From: an uncultured Ruminococcus sp.
Lineage (GTDB): Bacteria; Bacillota; Clostridia; Oscillospirales; Ruminococcaceae
Length of the DNA stretch: 64,000 nucleotides
Direction: 5' to 3'
Assembly (NCBI GenBank): GCA_902762785.1
Contig: CACWPL010000007.1
Location: forward strand, 1-64,000
The stretch's first letter is position 1; every line of letters begins with the position of its first letter. Below are positions 15,505 through 24,595 of the stretch, piece by piece. The position numbers and the translations under genes were made by a program. Under the pieces are notes generated by a model, which ran no database searches, was not told the DNA's origin, and saw nothing but the letters and a program-made list of their open reading frames with translations.

Positions 15505-17013
15505 TCAATGCCCCACGCCGCGCTCCGTGCAGCGCACGAGGAGCAGGGAGGCGTCGACGGCGTCGATGTTGCCGTCACCGTTGAGGTCACAGATCAGGCG
15601 CACGAGCAGCATCAGGTCGGTGCTCGTGACGGCGGGGAAGGTGTAGCTGCGGCCGGCGCCTTTCTCCGTGGCGAAGACGAGCATCTCCGAGGCATCTCCG
15701 GCGGTCGGGATGCCGTCGAGGTCGGCATCGCCGGTCGGCGCGATCCAGAGGCTGCCGCACTGCCGCTGCTCGCCGTCCGGGAAGATCACAGGCACGCTGA
15801 TGTCCTGGCAGTCGCCATCGCAGGTCTCCCAGATCTCGGCAGGCGTCCGCCATCCGGCGGGGAGGGCGCAGGCGGAAAGGTCGAGCGCCTCGGTGGTGAT
15901 GGGCGTGCCGTCCGCGGTGATCGTCGAATAGGTCGCGTTGGCGATGAGCGCTTCGAGGTCGAGGGGCGTGGTGTCCTCGGACGTGTGGTAGCTGTCAAGG
16001 CTCTCCCAGTAGTAGCGGTAGCCCGCGGGGGCGAGCGGCTCGGTCGTGGGCGGCTCCGTTGCGGGAGGCTCGGTCGTGAGTGGCTCCGTTGCGGGAGGCT
16101 CCGACGGTACGGTCGTCCCGGAAAGGACGGTCACAGCATCGTCATAGGTCTGGTCCATGACAGGGTAGATGTCGTCGTAGTATTCGTTGCTGCGGGCATG
16201 CATCCCGTAGGTCGTGGTGACGCCGTTCTTGGTGACGGTCGTCTTGTTCGCGGGATGGGCATCGTCCCAGGTGACCATCTCGTCGTCACTGAGCAGGAAG
16301 AGCCGGTTGGTGACGTCGACATGGTACCAATGCCCGCCGATCAGGGCACCGTTCCACCCGTGGGAGGGGCTCAGCATGGAGATCGTCTCTACGCCGGCGG
16401 CATTCGCGATCAGTGAAAAGCTCTTGGTAAAGCCAGCGCAGACCGTGCTCTTGCCAATGAGACACGACACGGCCGACTGCGAGAGCGCGCTGTCCGCATA
16501 GGCGCAGTCGGCACGGAGCTGGGTGGCCAGGTAGTTGGCACGGTCATAGTCCGTGTCATAGGCCATCGCGGCATCGAGATAGCGGCGCGCCTCGGTGAGG
16601 AAGGCGGTGCGGGTCTCCTGGCGTGCGGCGCCGTCCTGGTAGTCCTCGTAGATGTCGATGGAGGCGTAGTTCCCACGGCGGTCGGTGCCGTAATTATAGG
16701 AATTGCCGAGCCAGAAGAACTCCGGGTGGTCATACATGAAGATGACGATCACCTCCTGCATGGCGTCATCGTTCAGGCCGGAATAATAGGCCTTGCCCGT
16801 GGTCTTGTAGGTCGCGGTGTCGGTGTCGATGGCCTTGGCGGCGGCGAGGAGGCCGTCATAGAGCTTTTGGGCGTTCGCGTCCAGACGGTCATAGAGGTAG
16901 GTGCTGCCCGTGTCGAGCGGGAACAGCTCCTCGGCCACGGCGGGGAATACGCTGCACAGGCATGTCAACGTGAGCAAGATGGCCGTGAGGACGGCAGCGA
17001 TCCGTTTTTTCAT
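15505..17013 (-). CDS. Secreted transglutaminase-like protein with type I dockerin
   Basis: 502 residues. Signal peptide about 1-27 ending AVA. Central transglutaminase-like fold with the triad visible as Cys192 (STVCAGF), His218 (SPSHGWN) and Asp233 (YHVDVT). A Thr/Pro/Glu linker of repeated TEPPATEP-type units (about 305-328) precedes a domain without a clear match. The C-terminus has two calcium-loop repeats, GDADLDG...AGDAS and CDLNGDGNIDAVDAS, the signature of a type I dockerin. Such proteins dock onto cohesins of a cellulosome-like scaffold. Start behind AGGAGATG with its own promoter. A peptidase or protein cross-linking role is possible. Confidence 0.88.
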   Translation of the reverse strand: MKKRIAAVLTAILLTLTCLCSVFPAVAEELFPLDTGSTYLYDRLDANAQKLYDGLLAAAKAIDTDTATYKTTGKAYYSGLNDDAMQEVIVIFMYDHPEFFWLGNSYNYGTDRRGNYASIDIYEDYQDGAARQETRTAFLTEARRYLDAAMAYDTDYDRANYLATQLRADCAYADSALSQSAVSCLIGKSTVCAGFTKSFSLIANAAGVETISMLSPSHGWNGALIGGHWYHVDVTNRLFLLSDDEMVTWDDAHPANKTTVTKNGVTTTYGMHARSNEYYDDIYPVMDQTYDDAVTVLSGTTVPSEPPATEPLTTEPPATEPPTTEPLAPAGYRYYWESLDSYHTSEDTTPLDLEALIANATYSTITADGTPITTEALDLSACALPAGWRTPAEIWETCDGDCQDISVPVIFPDGEQRQCGSLWIAPTGDADLDGIPTAGDASEMLVFATEKGAGRSYTFPAVTSTDLMLLVRLICDLNGDGNIDAVDASLLLVRCTERGVGH

Positions 17014-17066
17014 TTGTCACCATCTCCTGTTCGATGTTTCTGACGGGGATCATAGGTATCAGACTT

Positions 17067-17096
17067 ATTATATCATAAGTGACACGACAAAGTCAA
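17067..17096 (-). promoter_or_regulatory. Promoter of the dockerin protein gene
   Basis: Minus strand TTGACT (17091-17096), 18 bases with TGA at the end, TATAAT (17067-17072). Confidence 0.75.
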
Positions 17097-17130
17097 GCGG
17101 TAAGACCTGGGGGAGGCAGGAGCACAGACG

Positions 17131-18330
17131 TCAGTCCACATCCGACTCGAGCCACATCTCCCCGACAACGCCGTCGCGGAGACTGTTCCGCGGCACATAC
17201 CACCACAGTCCCCAAAGGCACCCCTCCGCGTACCGAAATTGCAGCAGCGACTCCCACCCGAGGGACGGCGGCGACGCATTGACGAGGCGCTCCGGGAAGC
17301 CGAAGAGCTTGTCGCCCTCCCAGACCAGCTCCTCGAGGGCGCCGTCCGTGTCGAGCGCACGCCCCCAGACCTCCGGGTCGAGGTCCCAGAAGGGGCGCGA
17401 CGGCGTGATCCTGGCGCTCTCGAAGGGACCATCGAAGAGGTCGGGGTCGAATGCACACGGCGGCGGCGTCCGTTGGAGGACGGACTTGTCTCCCAGGTAA
17501 AAGAACGCCCGGAAGTGCTCCCGTGACGGTCCCTGGAAGACATAGCGGACGTAGCGGTGATCCTCGAGCGGCACGACCTCACCGCTCCAGAAGAGATAGA
17601 GCATCCCCTGCTTTGGCAGACGTCCCAGCGGGTCATCCACGTCCTCGAGCGCGAGCTGGAGCACGAGCTGCATGGGCGTCTCTGGATGATGACGGCGCTG
17701 CTCGTCCCGCCCGGTGAAGACCTCCGTCCGCTCGCTCAGGACGGGGTAGGGGACGGACGGCGGCAGGTCAGGCATCCCGCCTGTTTTCGACGCGCCGACC
17801 GGGATCTGGTCGTCCGGCATCTCCTCGAACTGGAGTGGGATGCAGGGGCGGCGGGCGTTCGCGAGCGCCACTGCCGCGATCGGGTCCTCCAGGAGATCCA
17901 TGAGGAAGTCTGCGAAGGTCTGCTGATCGTCGTCCTGATGGGCGAAGAGGTCGGCGGCAAGGAGCGCGGTACGGTCGTTCTCTGACAGGTCGACCCGAGG
18001 CGTGTCACCGCCGATGGCAGGATGCAGCGGCACCGTGATCGGCTCCGGCGCGGGCGGCGGCGTAGGTGCGGGCGTCGGGAGCGGGATGGCCTCCTCCACG
18101 ATCTCGCGGGCACGCTCGGCGGCCTGCTGGGCGACCATATCGTCCCACGCGCGCCAAACGGCATAGCTGAACAGGTACACCAGCACGACGATCGCGAGCA
18201 GGATCGTGAACGGCAGACGGTGGATCGTCCCCACCCGGAGGACGGCGACGAGCGCGAAGACCCCGAGCATGATGAGCGTCCAGAGGATGCGCAGCGGATG
18301 GCCGCGCAGCGTTTTCCACCAAGTCTTCAT
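17131..18330 (-). CDS. DUF1963 (YwqG-like) protein with N-terminal membrane anchor
   Basis: 399 residues. Two membrane segments (about 12-32 and 38-60), a proline-rich linker (PTPAPTPPPAPEP), then a DUF1963 domain recognised from PVGASKTGGMPDLP and the following beta-rich segments with MLYLFWSG and FDPDLFDGP. The ATG overlaps the stop of the beta-galactosidase gene as ATGA, so the two are co-translated. DUF1963 proteins have no firmly assigned biochemical role; the membrane anchor is an addition to the cytosolic YwqG type. Confidence 0.8.
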   Translation of the reverse strand: MKTWWKTLRGHPLRILWTLIMLGVFALVAVLRVGTIHRLPFTILLAIVVLVYLFSYAVWRAWDDMVAQQAAERAREIVEEAIPLPTPAPTPPPAPEPITVPLHPAIGGDTPRVDLSENDRTALLAADLFAHQDDDQQTFADFLMDLLEDPIAAVALANARRPCIPLQFEEMPDDQIPVGASKTGGMPDLPPSVPYPVLSERTEVFTGRDEQRRHHPETPMQLVLQLALEDVDDPLGRLPKQGMLYLFWSGEVVPLEDHRYVRYVFQGPSREHFRAFFYLGDKSVLQRTPPPCAFDPDLFDGPFESARITPSRPFWDLDPEVWGRALDTDGALEELVWEGDKLFGFPERLVNASPPSLGWESLLQFRYAEGCLWGLWWYVPRNSLRDGVVGEMWLESDVD

Positions 18331-20393
18331 GACTGTGGATAACGCAGGATGGCACTGCCGAAGGCCGGGAGCGCGAGCGTCTCACCGTCGAAGGGCGCAC
18401 CCGTCTCGAGGTCGACTGCCGTCGGGAGACCTGCGAGGGAGAGCGTCACAGGCGCATCGCCGTAGTTCTGGAAGAAGACGATATGCCCGCCGTCCTCGGC
18501 CTCACGCCACGTCAGGCCGACCGTCTCCGGCAGGGGATGCTGCGCGTACCATGCGGCCGGGAGCGCCCGCGGCAGATCGCCGGCGATGTCCTCGAGGAAC
18601 GCATCCCAGAATTCGACCGGCGCATTCGAGGCGACATGATACGCCGTGCCGCTGCCGAACGCATTGCGCGTGAGGACGGGCTGCCCCGCGTACCAGTCCT
18701 TCTCATAGGCCGCGAGCACCTCGCAGGTGGTCGGGTGCAGGATCTCGCAGAGCTCCTGGAGCGCGTAGGTATGGCCCTTCCAGGTCATCGCGTTGCGCTC
18801 GTCGTCGTAGAGCGCATCCGTCTCCTCGATCCAGTAGCCCATGACGTCGGAGAGCTTCTCGGCGGTCGCCTCGCCGAGGAAGCAGAGGTCGGTCTCGTCC
18901 ACGATGCCGGTGAAGGCCGTGGTGACGAGGGTGCCGCCGTTTTTCACGAACGTCCGCAGCTTCTCCTGGATGCCGCCGCGGAACAGATAGAGCATCGGTG
19001 CGATGACGAGCTTGTAGCCGGAAAAGTCCCCGTCACAGTCCAAGATGTCCGTCGTGACGCCATTTTTCCAGAGCCAGTGATACGCGCGCTGGATGCCGCC
19101 GAAGTAGTCGAGCCCGGCATTGCGCGGGCCGCAGGTCTTGTCGAGCGCCCACTTGTTCTCCGTATCGAAGATGATCGCGGCGGACGCGGGCGAGGTCGTG
19201 CCGTAGACGGCGGACTGGATGCGCTCGAGCATCTCCCCGACGGACGTGACCTCGCGGAAGGTGCGGGTGTTGCTCGTGCCGGTGTGGGAGATGACGGCGG
19301 AGTGGAATTTCTCCGTGCTCCCGCGGCTCTGGCGCATCTGGAAATAGCACACAGAATCCGCCCCGTGCGCGATGGCGTTCACGGCGGAGAGCTTGTGCAT
19401 CCCGGGCTTCTTCAGCTTGGAGACAGGGCGCCAGTTCGTCGTCGACGGCGTACACTCCATGAGCAGGAAGGAGCGCTTCTTCAGCGAACGCATCATGTCA
19501 TGCGAAAGGCTCTCGATCATGGCGACATTGTGATTCCCCCACGGCGCGTGCCATTCGGGATAGGCGTCCCACGAGATGACGTCCAGCGGCACGCCCATCT
19601 TGTAGTAGTCGAGGCCGTAGGCATACATCCCCATGAAGTTCGCCGTGACCGGCAGCGAGGGATCCACAGCCTTGACGGCGGCGATCTCGTGCTTCATGAA
19701 CTCGGTGCTCTGGTAGGTGACGAAGCGCTTCCAATCGAGGTCGAGGCCGTGGACGGACGTCTCGCCCTTGTAGGACGGCGCCTCGATCTGGGACCAGTCC
19801 GTGTAGGTGTGCGACCAGAAATGTGCCCACCACGCGTGATTCAGCTCGTCGAGCGTGCCGTACTTTTCACGGAGCCAGTCCCGGAAGGCCGCCTGGCAGA
19901 GCGGGCAGCGGCACTCGCCGCCGAATTCGTTCGAGATGTGCCAGAGGATCACGGCCGGATGGGACGCATAGCGCTCGGCCAGCTTGGTGTCGATGATGCG
20001 CACGCGCTCGCGGTAGGCAGGAGAGGTGTAGCAATGGTCATGGCGGCCGCCGAAGAGATTCCGGGTGCCGTCCTCCCCGACGCGCAGCACCTCGGGGTAT
20101 TTCTGCGCGAGCCAGTGCGGCCGCGCGCCGGACGGGGTCGCGAGGATGACGTGGATGCCGGCCTTCCAGAGCCGTTCGATCACGGCGTCCATCCACGCGA
20201 AGTCGAACCGGTCCTCCTCCGGCTCGAGCATCGCCCAGGAGAAGATGCCGATGCTCACGCAGTTGACGTGGGCCTCCTGCATGAGGCGGATGTCCTCCTC
20301 GAGCACCTGCGGATAGCGGAGCCACTGCTCGGGGTCATAGTCACCGCCGTGGAGCATGGCGGGGAAGCGGGGGGTCAGGGACGCGTCCTTCAT
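18327..20393 (-). CDS. GH42 beta-galactosidase
   Basis: 688 residues, typical for family GH42. TIM barrel with acid/base Glu156 (WHISNEFGGE) and nucleophile Glu313 (LLMECTPS). The zinc cluster of the family is present as Cys121, Cys161, Cys163 and Cys166. A trimerisation domain and a C-terminal beta domain follow. No signal peptide, so it acts in the cytoplasm on imported galactosides, either beta-galactoside or arabino/galacto-oligosaccharides. The AAAGGAGG ribosome site lies directly after the carB terminator, leaving no space for a promoter of its own. Cotranscribed with the DUF1963 gene. Confidence 0.93.
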   Translation of the reverse strand: MKDASLTPRFPAMLHGGDYDPEQWLRYPQVLEEDIRLMQEAHVNCVSIGIFSWAMLEPEEDRFDFAWMDAVIERLWKAGIHVILATPSGARPHWLAQKYPEVLRVGEDGTRNLFGGRHDHCYTSPAYRERVRIIDTKLAERYASHPAVILWHISNEFGGECRCPLCQAAFRDWLREKYGTLDELNHAWWAHFWSHTYTDWSQIEAPSYKGETSVHGLDLDWKRFVTYQSTEFMKHEIAAVKAVDPSLPVTANFMGMYAYGLDYYKMGVPLDVISWDAYPEWHAPWGNHNVAMIESLSHDMMRSLKKRSFLLMECTPSTTNWRPVSKLKKPGMHKLSAVNAIAHGADSVCYFQMRQSRGSTEKFHSAVISHTGTSNTRTFREVTSVGEMLERIQSAVYGTTSPASAAIIFDTENKWALDKTCGPRNAGLDYFGGIQRAYHWLWKNGVTTDILDCDGDFSGYKLVIAPMLYLFRGGIQEKLRTFVKNGGTLVTTAFTGIVDETDLCFLGEATAEKLSDVMGYWIEETDALYDDERNAMTWKGHTYALQELCEILHPTTCEVLAAYEKDWYAGQPVLTRNAFGSGTAYHVASNAPVEFWDAFLEDIAGDLPRALPAAWYAQHPLPETVGLTWREAEDGGHIVFFQNYGDAPVTLSLAGLPTAVDLETGAPFDGETLALPAFGSAILRYPQS

Positions 20394-20409
20394 GGTCTGT
20401 ACCTCCTTT

Positions 20410-20442
20410 AAAAAATGGAGCTGCTGCGTGTGCAGCAGCTCC
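20410..20442 (-). terminator. Terminator hairpin between carB and the beta-galactosidase
   Basis: On the minus strand GGAGCTGCTGC/GCAGCAGCTCC with a four-base loop is followed by A-TTTTTT. The T run touches the AAAGGAGG ribosome site of the next gene, so transcripts that pass this point are immediately translated. Confidence 0.85.
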
Positions 20443-20461
20443 TGGCTGTTGTCGTATCCTA

Positions 20462-23400
20462 TCAGTCGATCTCGTTGTGGTGCGCCTGGAGGGACTTCAC
20501 GCCGAAGTCACCGTTCTCCTTGATGGCGCGGATGCCCTCGGTGGATGCCTTGGCGGCAGCCATGGTGGTGATATAGGGGATGCGATGCTTGATGGCCGCC
20601 TTGCGGATGTAGCTGTCATCATGCATGCTCGCCTTGCCGATGGGCGTGTTGACGATCAGGGTGATGTCGCCGTTGGCGATGCTGTCGGCCACGTTCGGAC
20701 GGCCGCCCTCGTAGATCTTGTAGATCCGCTCGCAGGGGATGCCCTCTGCCTGGAGGAGCTTCCAGCACTTGTGGGTCGCCAGCACCTTGAAGCCCAGCTC
20801 GTTGAAGGCGCGTGCCAGCTCGGGCAGCTCGGGCTTATCGCGCTCGCAGACGGAGAGCAGCACCGTGCCCTCGGTCGGGAGCTTGGTCTGGGTGGCCTCC
20901 TGGGCCTTGTAGTAGGCCTCGCCGAAGGTCTCCGCGATGCCGAGCACCTCGCCGGTGGAGCGCATCTCCGGGCCGAGCAGCGGGTCGACCTCGGGGAACA
21001 TGTTGAACGGGAACACGGCCTCCTTCACGCCGTAGTGACGGATCGTGTGGTCACGCAGCGCGGGGACGGGGGACGGGGTGCCGGTCAGCTCGGAGGTGAT
21101 GATCTGGGTCGCGATCTGTACCATGTTGATGCTGCATACCTTCGATACCAGCGGCACGGTACGGGATGCACGCGGATTGGCCTCGAGCACATAGACGGTA
21201 TCGCCCTCGATGGCGTACTGCATGTTCATCAGGCCGCGCACGCCCATCTCGACGGCGATCTTGCGGGTGTAGTCCTTGATGGTCGCGACCTGCTTCTCGG
21301 TCAGGTTCTTGGACGGCAGGATGCACGCGGAGTCGCCGGAATGGACACCTGCGAGCTCGATGTGCTCCATGACCGCCGGTACGAAGCAGTGCTCGCCGTC
21401 AGAGATGGCATCGGCCTCGCACTCGGTCGCGTGGTTCAGGAAGCGGTCGATCAGGATCGGACGGTCGGGCGTCACGCCGACTGCGGCAGACATGTAGACG
21501 CGCATCATCTCATCGTCATGCACGATCTCCATGCCGCGGCCGCCCAGTACATAGGACGGACGGACCATGACAGGATAGCCGATCTTGTTGGCGATCTCCA
21601 GTGCCTCGTCCACATTGACGGCCATGCCGGACTCGGGCATCGGGATGCCGAGCTTCTCCATCATGGCGCGGAAGTGGTCACGGTCCTCGGCGAGGTCGAT
21701 GGTCTCGGGCGAGGTGCCGAGGATGTTGACGCCGTACTTCTTCAGGTCATTGGCGAGGTTCAGCGGGGTCTGGCCGCCGAACTGCGCGATCACGCCGACG
21801 GGCTTCTCCTTCTCATGGATGGCCAGCACGTCCTCGAGCGTCAGCGGCTCGAAGTAGAGCTTGTCGGAGGTGTCGTAGTCGGTGGAGACGGTCTCCGGGT
21901 TGCAGTTGACGATGATGCTCTCGAAGCCCATCTTCTTGAGCGCGAGCGCCGCGTGTACGCAGCAGTAATCGAACTCGATGCCCTGGCCGATTCGGTTCGG
22001 GCCGCCGCCGAGGATCATGATCTTCGGACGGTCGGAGCAAGGGCTCTCGTCCTTGGTCAGGTGGTAGGTGGAATAGTAGTAGGCCGCGTCCTTCGTGCCG
22101 GACACATGGACGCCCTCCCAAGCCTCACGGATGCCTGCGGCATAGCGTGCATCGCGGATGTCCTCTTCGGAAACGGCGAGGAGCTGGCTCAGGTAACGAT
22201 CGGAGAAACCGTCGAGCTTGGCCTGACGGAGCACGTCTGCTGCCGGGACTGCGCCCTTGTTGGCGAGCAGCGCCTCCTCCTCCTGCACGAGCTCGAGCAT
22301 CTGCTGGAGGAACCAATGCTTGATCTTGGTCAGCTCGTAGATCTCCTCGATGTCTGCGCCCTTGCGGAGCGCCTCGTAGATGATGAACTGGCGCTCGCTG
22401 GTCGGGTAGTGGAGCATGGCGAGCAGCTCTTCCTTGGACTTGTCGTGGAAGTCCTTGGCGAAGCCGAGGCCGTAGCGCCCGGTCTCCAGCGAACGGATGG
22501 CCTTCTGGAAGGCCTCCTTATAGGTCTTGCCGATGCTCATGACCTCGCCGACCGCACGCATCTGCGTGCCGAGCTTGTCCTCGGCGCCCTTGAACTTCTC
22601 GAAAGCCCAGCGCGCGAACTTGATGACCACATAGTCACCGTCCGGGACATACTTGTCGAGCGTGCCATACTTGCCGCACTCGATCTCCTTGAGGGTCAGG
22701 CCGCAGGCGAGCATGGCCGATACCAGCGCGATCGGGAAGCCGGTGGCCTTCGAGGCCAGCGCGGAGGAACGCGAGGTACGCGGATTGATCTCGATAACGA
22801 CGATTCGGCCGCTGACCGGATCGTGCGCGAACTGGCAGTTGCAGCCGCCGATGACCTCGATGGCCTCGACGATCTTGTAGGAGTATTCCTGGAGCTTCTT
22901 CTGCACGTCCTTGCTGATGGTCAGCATAGGAGCAGAGCAGAAGGAGTCGCCGGTGTGGACGCCGATGGGGTCGATGTTCTCGATGAAGCAGACCGTGATG
23001 ATGTTGTTCTCCGCATCACGCACGACCTCGAGCTCGAGCTCCTCCCAGCCGCTGATGCACTCCTCAACGAGCACCTGGCCGACCAGAGACGCCTGCAAGC
23101 CGCGCTCGCAAACGACCTTGAGCTCATCGACATTGTATACCATACCGCCGCCGGCACCGCCCATGGTGTATGCCGGACGCAGAACGACAGGATAATGCAG
23201 CTCCTCCGCGATCTTGACGGCCTCCTCGACGGAATAGGCCTCGTGGGAGCGGGGCATCTCGATGCCGAGCTTGGTCATGGTCTCCTTGAACTCGATACGG
23301 TCCTCTCCGCGCTCGATGGCGTCGACCTGTACACCGATGACCTTCACGCCATACTTGTCGAGCACGCCGGCCTTGGCCAGCTCCGAGCAGAGGTTCAGAC

Positions 23401-23683
23401 CAGACTGACCGCCGAGGTTCGGCAGCAGGGCATCCGGACGCTCCTTCTCGATGATCTGCGTCAGACGATGCAGATTAAGGGGCTCGATGTAGGTGATGTC
23501 GGCGACATCCGGGTCCGTCATGATGGTCGCGGGGTTGGAGTTGACGAGGACGATCTCGTAGCCCAGCTTGCGCAGCGCCTTGCACGCCTGCGTGCCGGAG
23601 TAGTCAAACTCGCAGGCCTGGCCGATGATGATCGGCCCGGAGCCGATGATCATGATCTTGTTGATATCCTGTTTCTTTGGCAT
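20462..23683 (-). CDS. carB: Carbamoyl-phosphate synthase large subunit
   Basis: 1073 residues, full length. Two homologous ATP-grasp halves: the first from IMIIGSGPIIIGQACEFDYSG, the second from IMILGGGPNRIGQGIEFDYC, followed by an MGS-like allosteric domain (ITLIVNTPIGKASMHDDSYIRKAAI). Makes carbamoyl phosphate from bicarbonate, glutamine-derived ammonia and 2 ATP for pyrimidine and arginine synthesis. The small subunit carA is not adjacent, which is unusual; it must lie elsewhere. Its promoter carries no recognisable PyrR attenuator. Confidence 0.97.
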   Translation of the reverse strand: MPKKQDINKIMIIGSGPIIIGQACEFDYSGTQACKALRKLGYEIVLVNSNPATIMTDPDVADITYIEPLNLHRLTQIIEKERPDALLPNLGGQSGLNLCSELAKAGVLDKYGVKVIGVQVDAIERGEDRIEFKETMTKLGIEMPRSHEAYSVEEAVKIAEELHYPVVLRPAYTMGGAGGGMVYNVDELKVVCERGLQASLVGQVLVEECISGWEELELEVVRDAENNIITVCFIENIDPIGVHTGDSFCSAPMLTISKDVQKKLQEYSYKIVEAIEVIGGCNCQFAHDPVSGRIVVIEINPRTSRSSALASKATGFPIALVSAMLACGLTLKEIECGKYGTLDKYVPDGDYVVIKFARWAFEKFKGAEDKLGTQMRAVGEVMSIGKTYKEAFQKAIRSLETGRYGLGFAKDFHDKSKEELLAMLHYPTSERQFIIYEALRKGADIEEIYELTKIKHWFLQQMLELVQEEEALLANKGAVPAADVLRQAKLDGFSDRYLSQLLAVSEEDIRDARYAAGIREAWEGVHVSGTKDAAYYYSTYHLTKDESPCSDRPKIMILGGGPNRIGQGIEFDYCCVHAALALKKMGFESIIVNCNPETVSTDYDTSDKLYFEPLTLEDVLAIHEKEKPVGVIAQFGGQTPLNLANDLKKYGVNILGTSPETIDLAEDRDHFRAMMEKLGIPMPESGMAVNVDEALEIANKIGYPVMVRPSYVLGGRGMEIVHDDEMMRVYMSAAVGVTPDRPILIDRFLNHATECEADAISDGEHCFVPAVMEHIELAGVHSGDSACILPSKNLTEKQVATIKDYTRKIAVEMGVRGLMNMQYAIEGDTVYVLEANPRASRTVPLVSKVCSINMVQIATQIITSELTGTPSPVPALRDHTIRHYGVKEAVFPFNMFPEVDPLLGPEMRSTGEVLGIAETFGEAYYKAQEATQTKLPTEGTVLLSVCERDKPELPELARAFNELGFKVLATHKCWKLLQAEGIPCERIYKIYEGGRPNVADSIANGDITLIVNTPIGKASMHDDSYIRKAAIKHRIPYITTMAAAKASTEGIRAIKENGDFGVKSLQAHHNEID

Positions 23684-23790
23684 ATACTCTCTCCTAACCG
23701 TGCGGATGCACGAAAATTTAGCGGTAGCTCGCCGGAACAGACAGGTGCAGACGGCGCAGACCGCTGCAAGCCCATACAGCTCTAACTTAT

Positions 23791-23819
23791 ATCATACCAC
23801 AAAATGACGAAAAATGCAA
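23791..23819 (-). promoter_or_regulatory. Promoter of carB
   Basis: Minus strand TTGCAT (23814-23819), 17 bases ending TTGTGG, TATGAT (23791-23796). The leader is about 100 bases long. I see no terminator/antiterminator pair in it. Confidence 0.7.
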
Positions 23820-23879
23820 GGGGGAAAACTAAAATATCACGTTTTTTTTCGCAGACGTCCCTAGATCCGCCTCCCTGCG

Positions 23880-24422
23880 TCACGAAAGGCGCACCTTGCA
23901 CTGGTAGAGATCGCACTCGATCAGCTCCTTTTCCAGCGCGCTCTCGACAAGATCGGAGAGCCAACGGTCCGTGCTGCCGCGGATCGGCAGACCGGTGATG
24001 TTCTCGAGGGCGTTGAGGAAAGCCTCGGCCGTGCTGATCGTGCGCACGTCCTGGAGGTAGAAGTCCTGCGATTCCTCGCTGACGGCATAGTAGAGGCGGC
24101 GGTAGGTGTCGGTCCCCTTGCGGCCGCCGTCACGGAGGTAGAGCATCATCTGGGCATAGGCCTCCCCGGTGTAGCCGGTCAGCACATGGAGCGACTGCCA
24201 GTCGACCGTTTCACGATGGTAGCTCATGAGGCGGTCCTCGATGTCCGCGCGGAGGACCATGAGATGCGGCTTGGGGAACTCGATCAGCGGCCGCCCCTCG
24301 GTGATCTCCTCTTCGAGCAGCTCCTCCAGACAGTCGCCGTCCTCCAGCATGTCCCGTATGACCTGCACCAGCTTCCGATCCCGGACGACATAATAGACAT
24401 AACAAACGAGCTTTTCTGTCAT
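23880..24422 (-). CDS. Conserved-looking hypothetical protein
   Basis: 180 residues, start behind AAAAGGAGG with its own promoter. Acidic and soluble, no membrane segment, no signal peptide. The N-terminus alternates hydrophobic and charged residues (KLVCYVYYVVRDRKLVQVIRD), suggesting a beta-alpha fold; a helix-rich middle follows. I do not recognise the family. It is divergent from luxS and separated from carB by the carB promoter, so the neighbourhood gives little hint. Confidence 0.65.
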   Translation of the reverse strand: MTEKLVCYVYYVVRDRKLVQVIRDMLEDGDCLEELLEEEITEGRPLIEFPKPHLMVLRADIEDRLMSYHRETVDWQSLHVLTGYTGEAYAQMMLYLRDGGRKGTDTYRRLYYAVSEESQDFYLQDVRTISTAEAFLNALENITGLPIRGSTDRWLSDLVESALEKELIECDLYQCKVRLS

Positions 24423-24452
24423 GGCGCACCTCCTTTTATCGTGCTTTCCTAT

Positions 24453-24481
24453 ATTATAGCATGATCTATCGAGAAATGCAA
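24453..24481 (-). promoter_or_regulatory. Promoter of the 23880-24422 gene
   Basis: Minus strand TTGCAT (24476-24481), 17 bases ending ATGC, TATAAT (24453-24458). Confidence 0.7.
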
Positions 24482-24494
24482 TATCCCCTGCCGC

Positions 24495-24523
24495 TTGACA
24501 TTTCTGCCCGCAGGGGCTATAAT
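24495..24523 (+). promoter_or_regulatory. Promoter of luxS
   Basis: TTGACA (24495-24500), 17 bases, TATAAT (24518-24523). Back to back with the promoter of the minus-strand hypothetical gene. Confidence 0.82.
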
Positions 24524-24595
24524 AAGTTCATAAGGATGACGCCGCACGAGCGGCCGTCCGTGTACCAAAGCACCATCATTTAAAGGAGAATCATC

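Noticed and set aside
20477-23785. Open frame of 1102 codons antisense to carB
   Set aside because: The GC-rich third codon positions of carB suppress stops on the other strand. The translation is low in complexity (rich in Leu, Asp, His, Arg), without domains or a ribosome site.
23684-23790. PyrR-type attenuator before carB
   Set aside because: No terminator/antiterminator pair and no recognisable PyrR binding loop in the leader.
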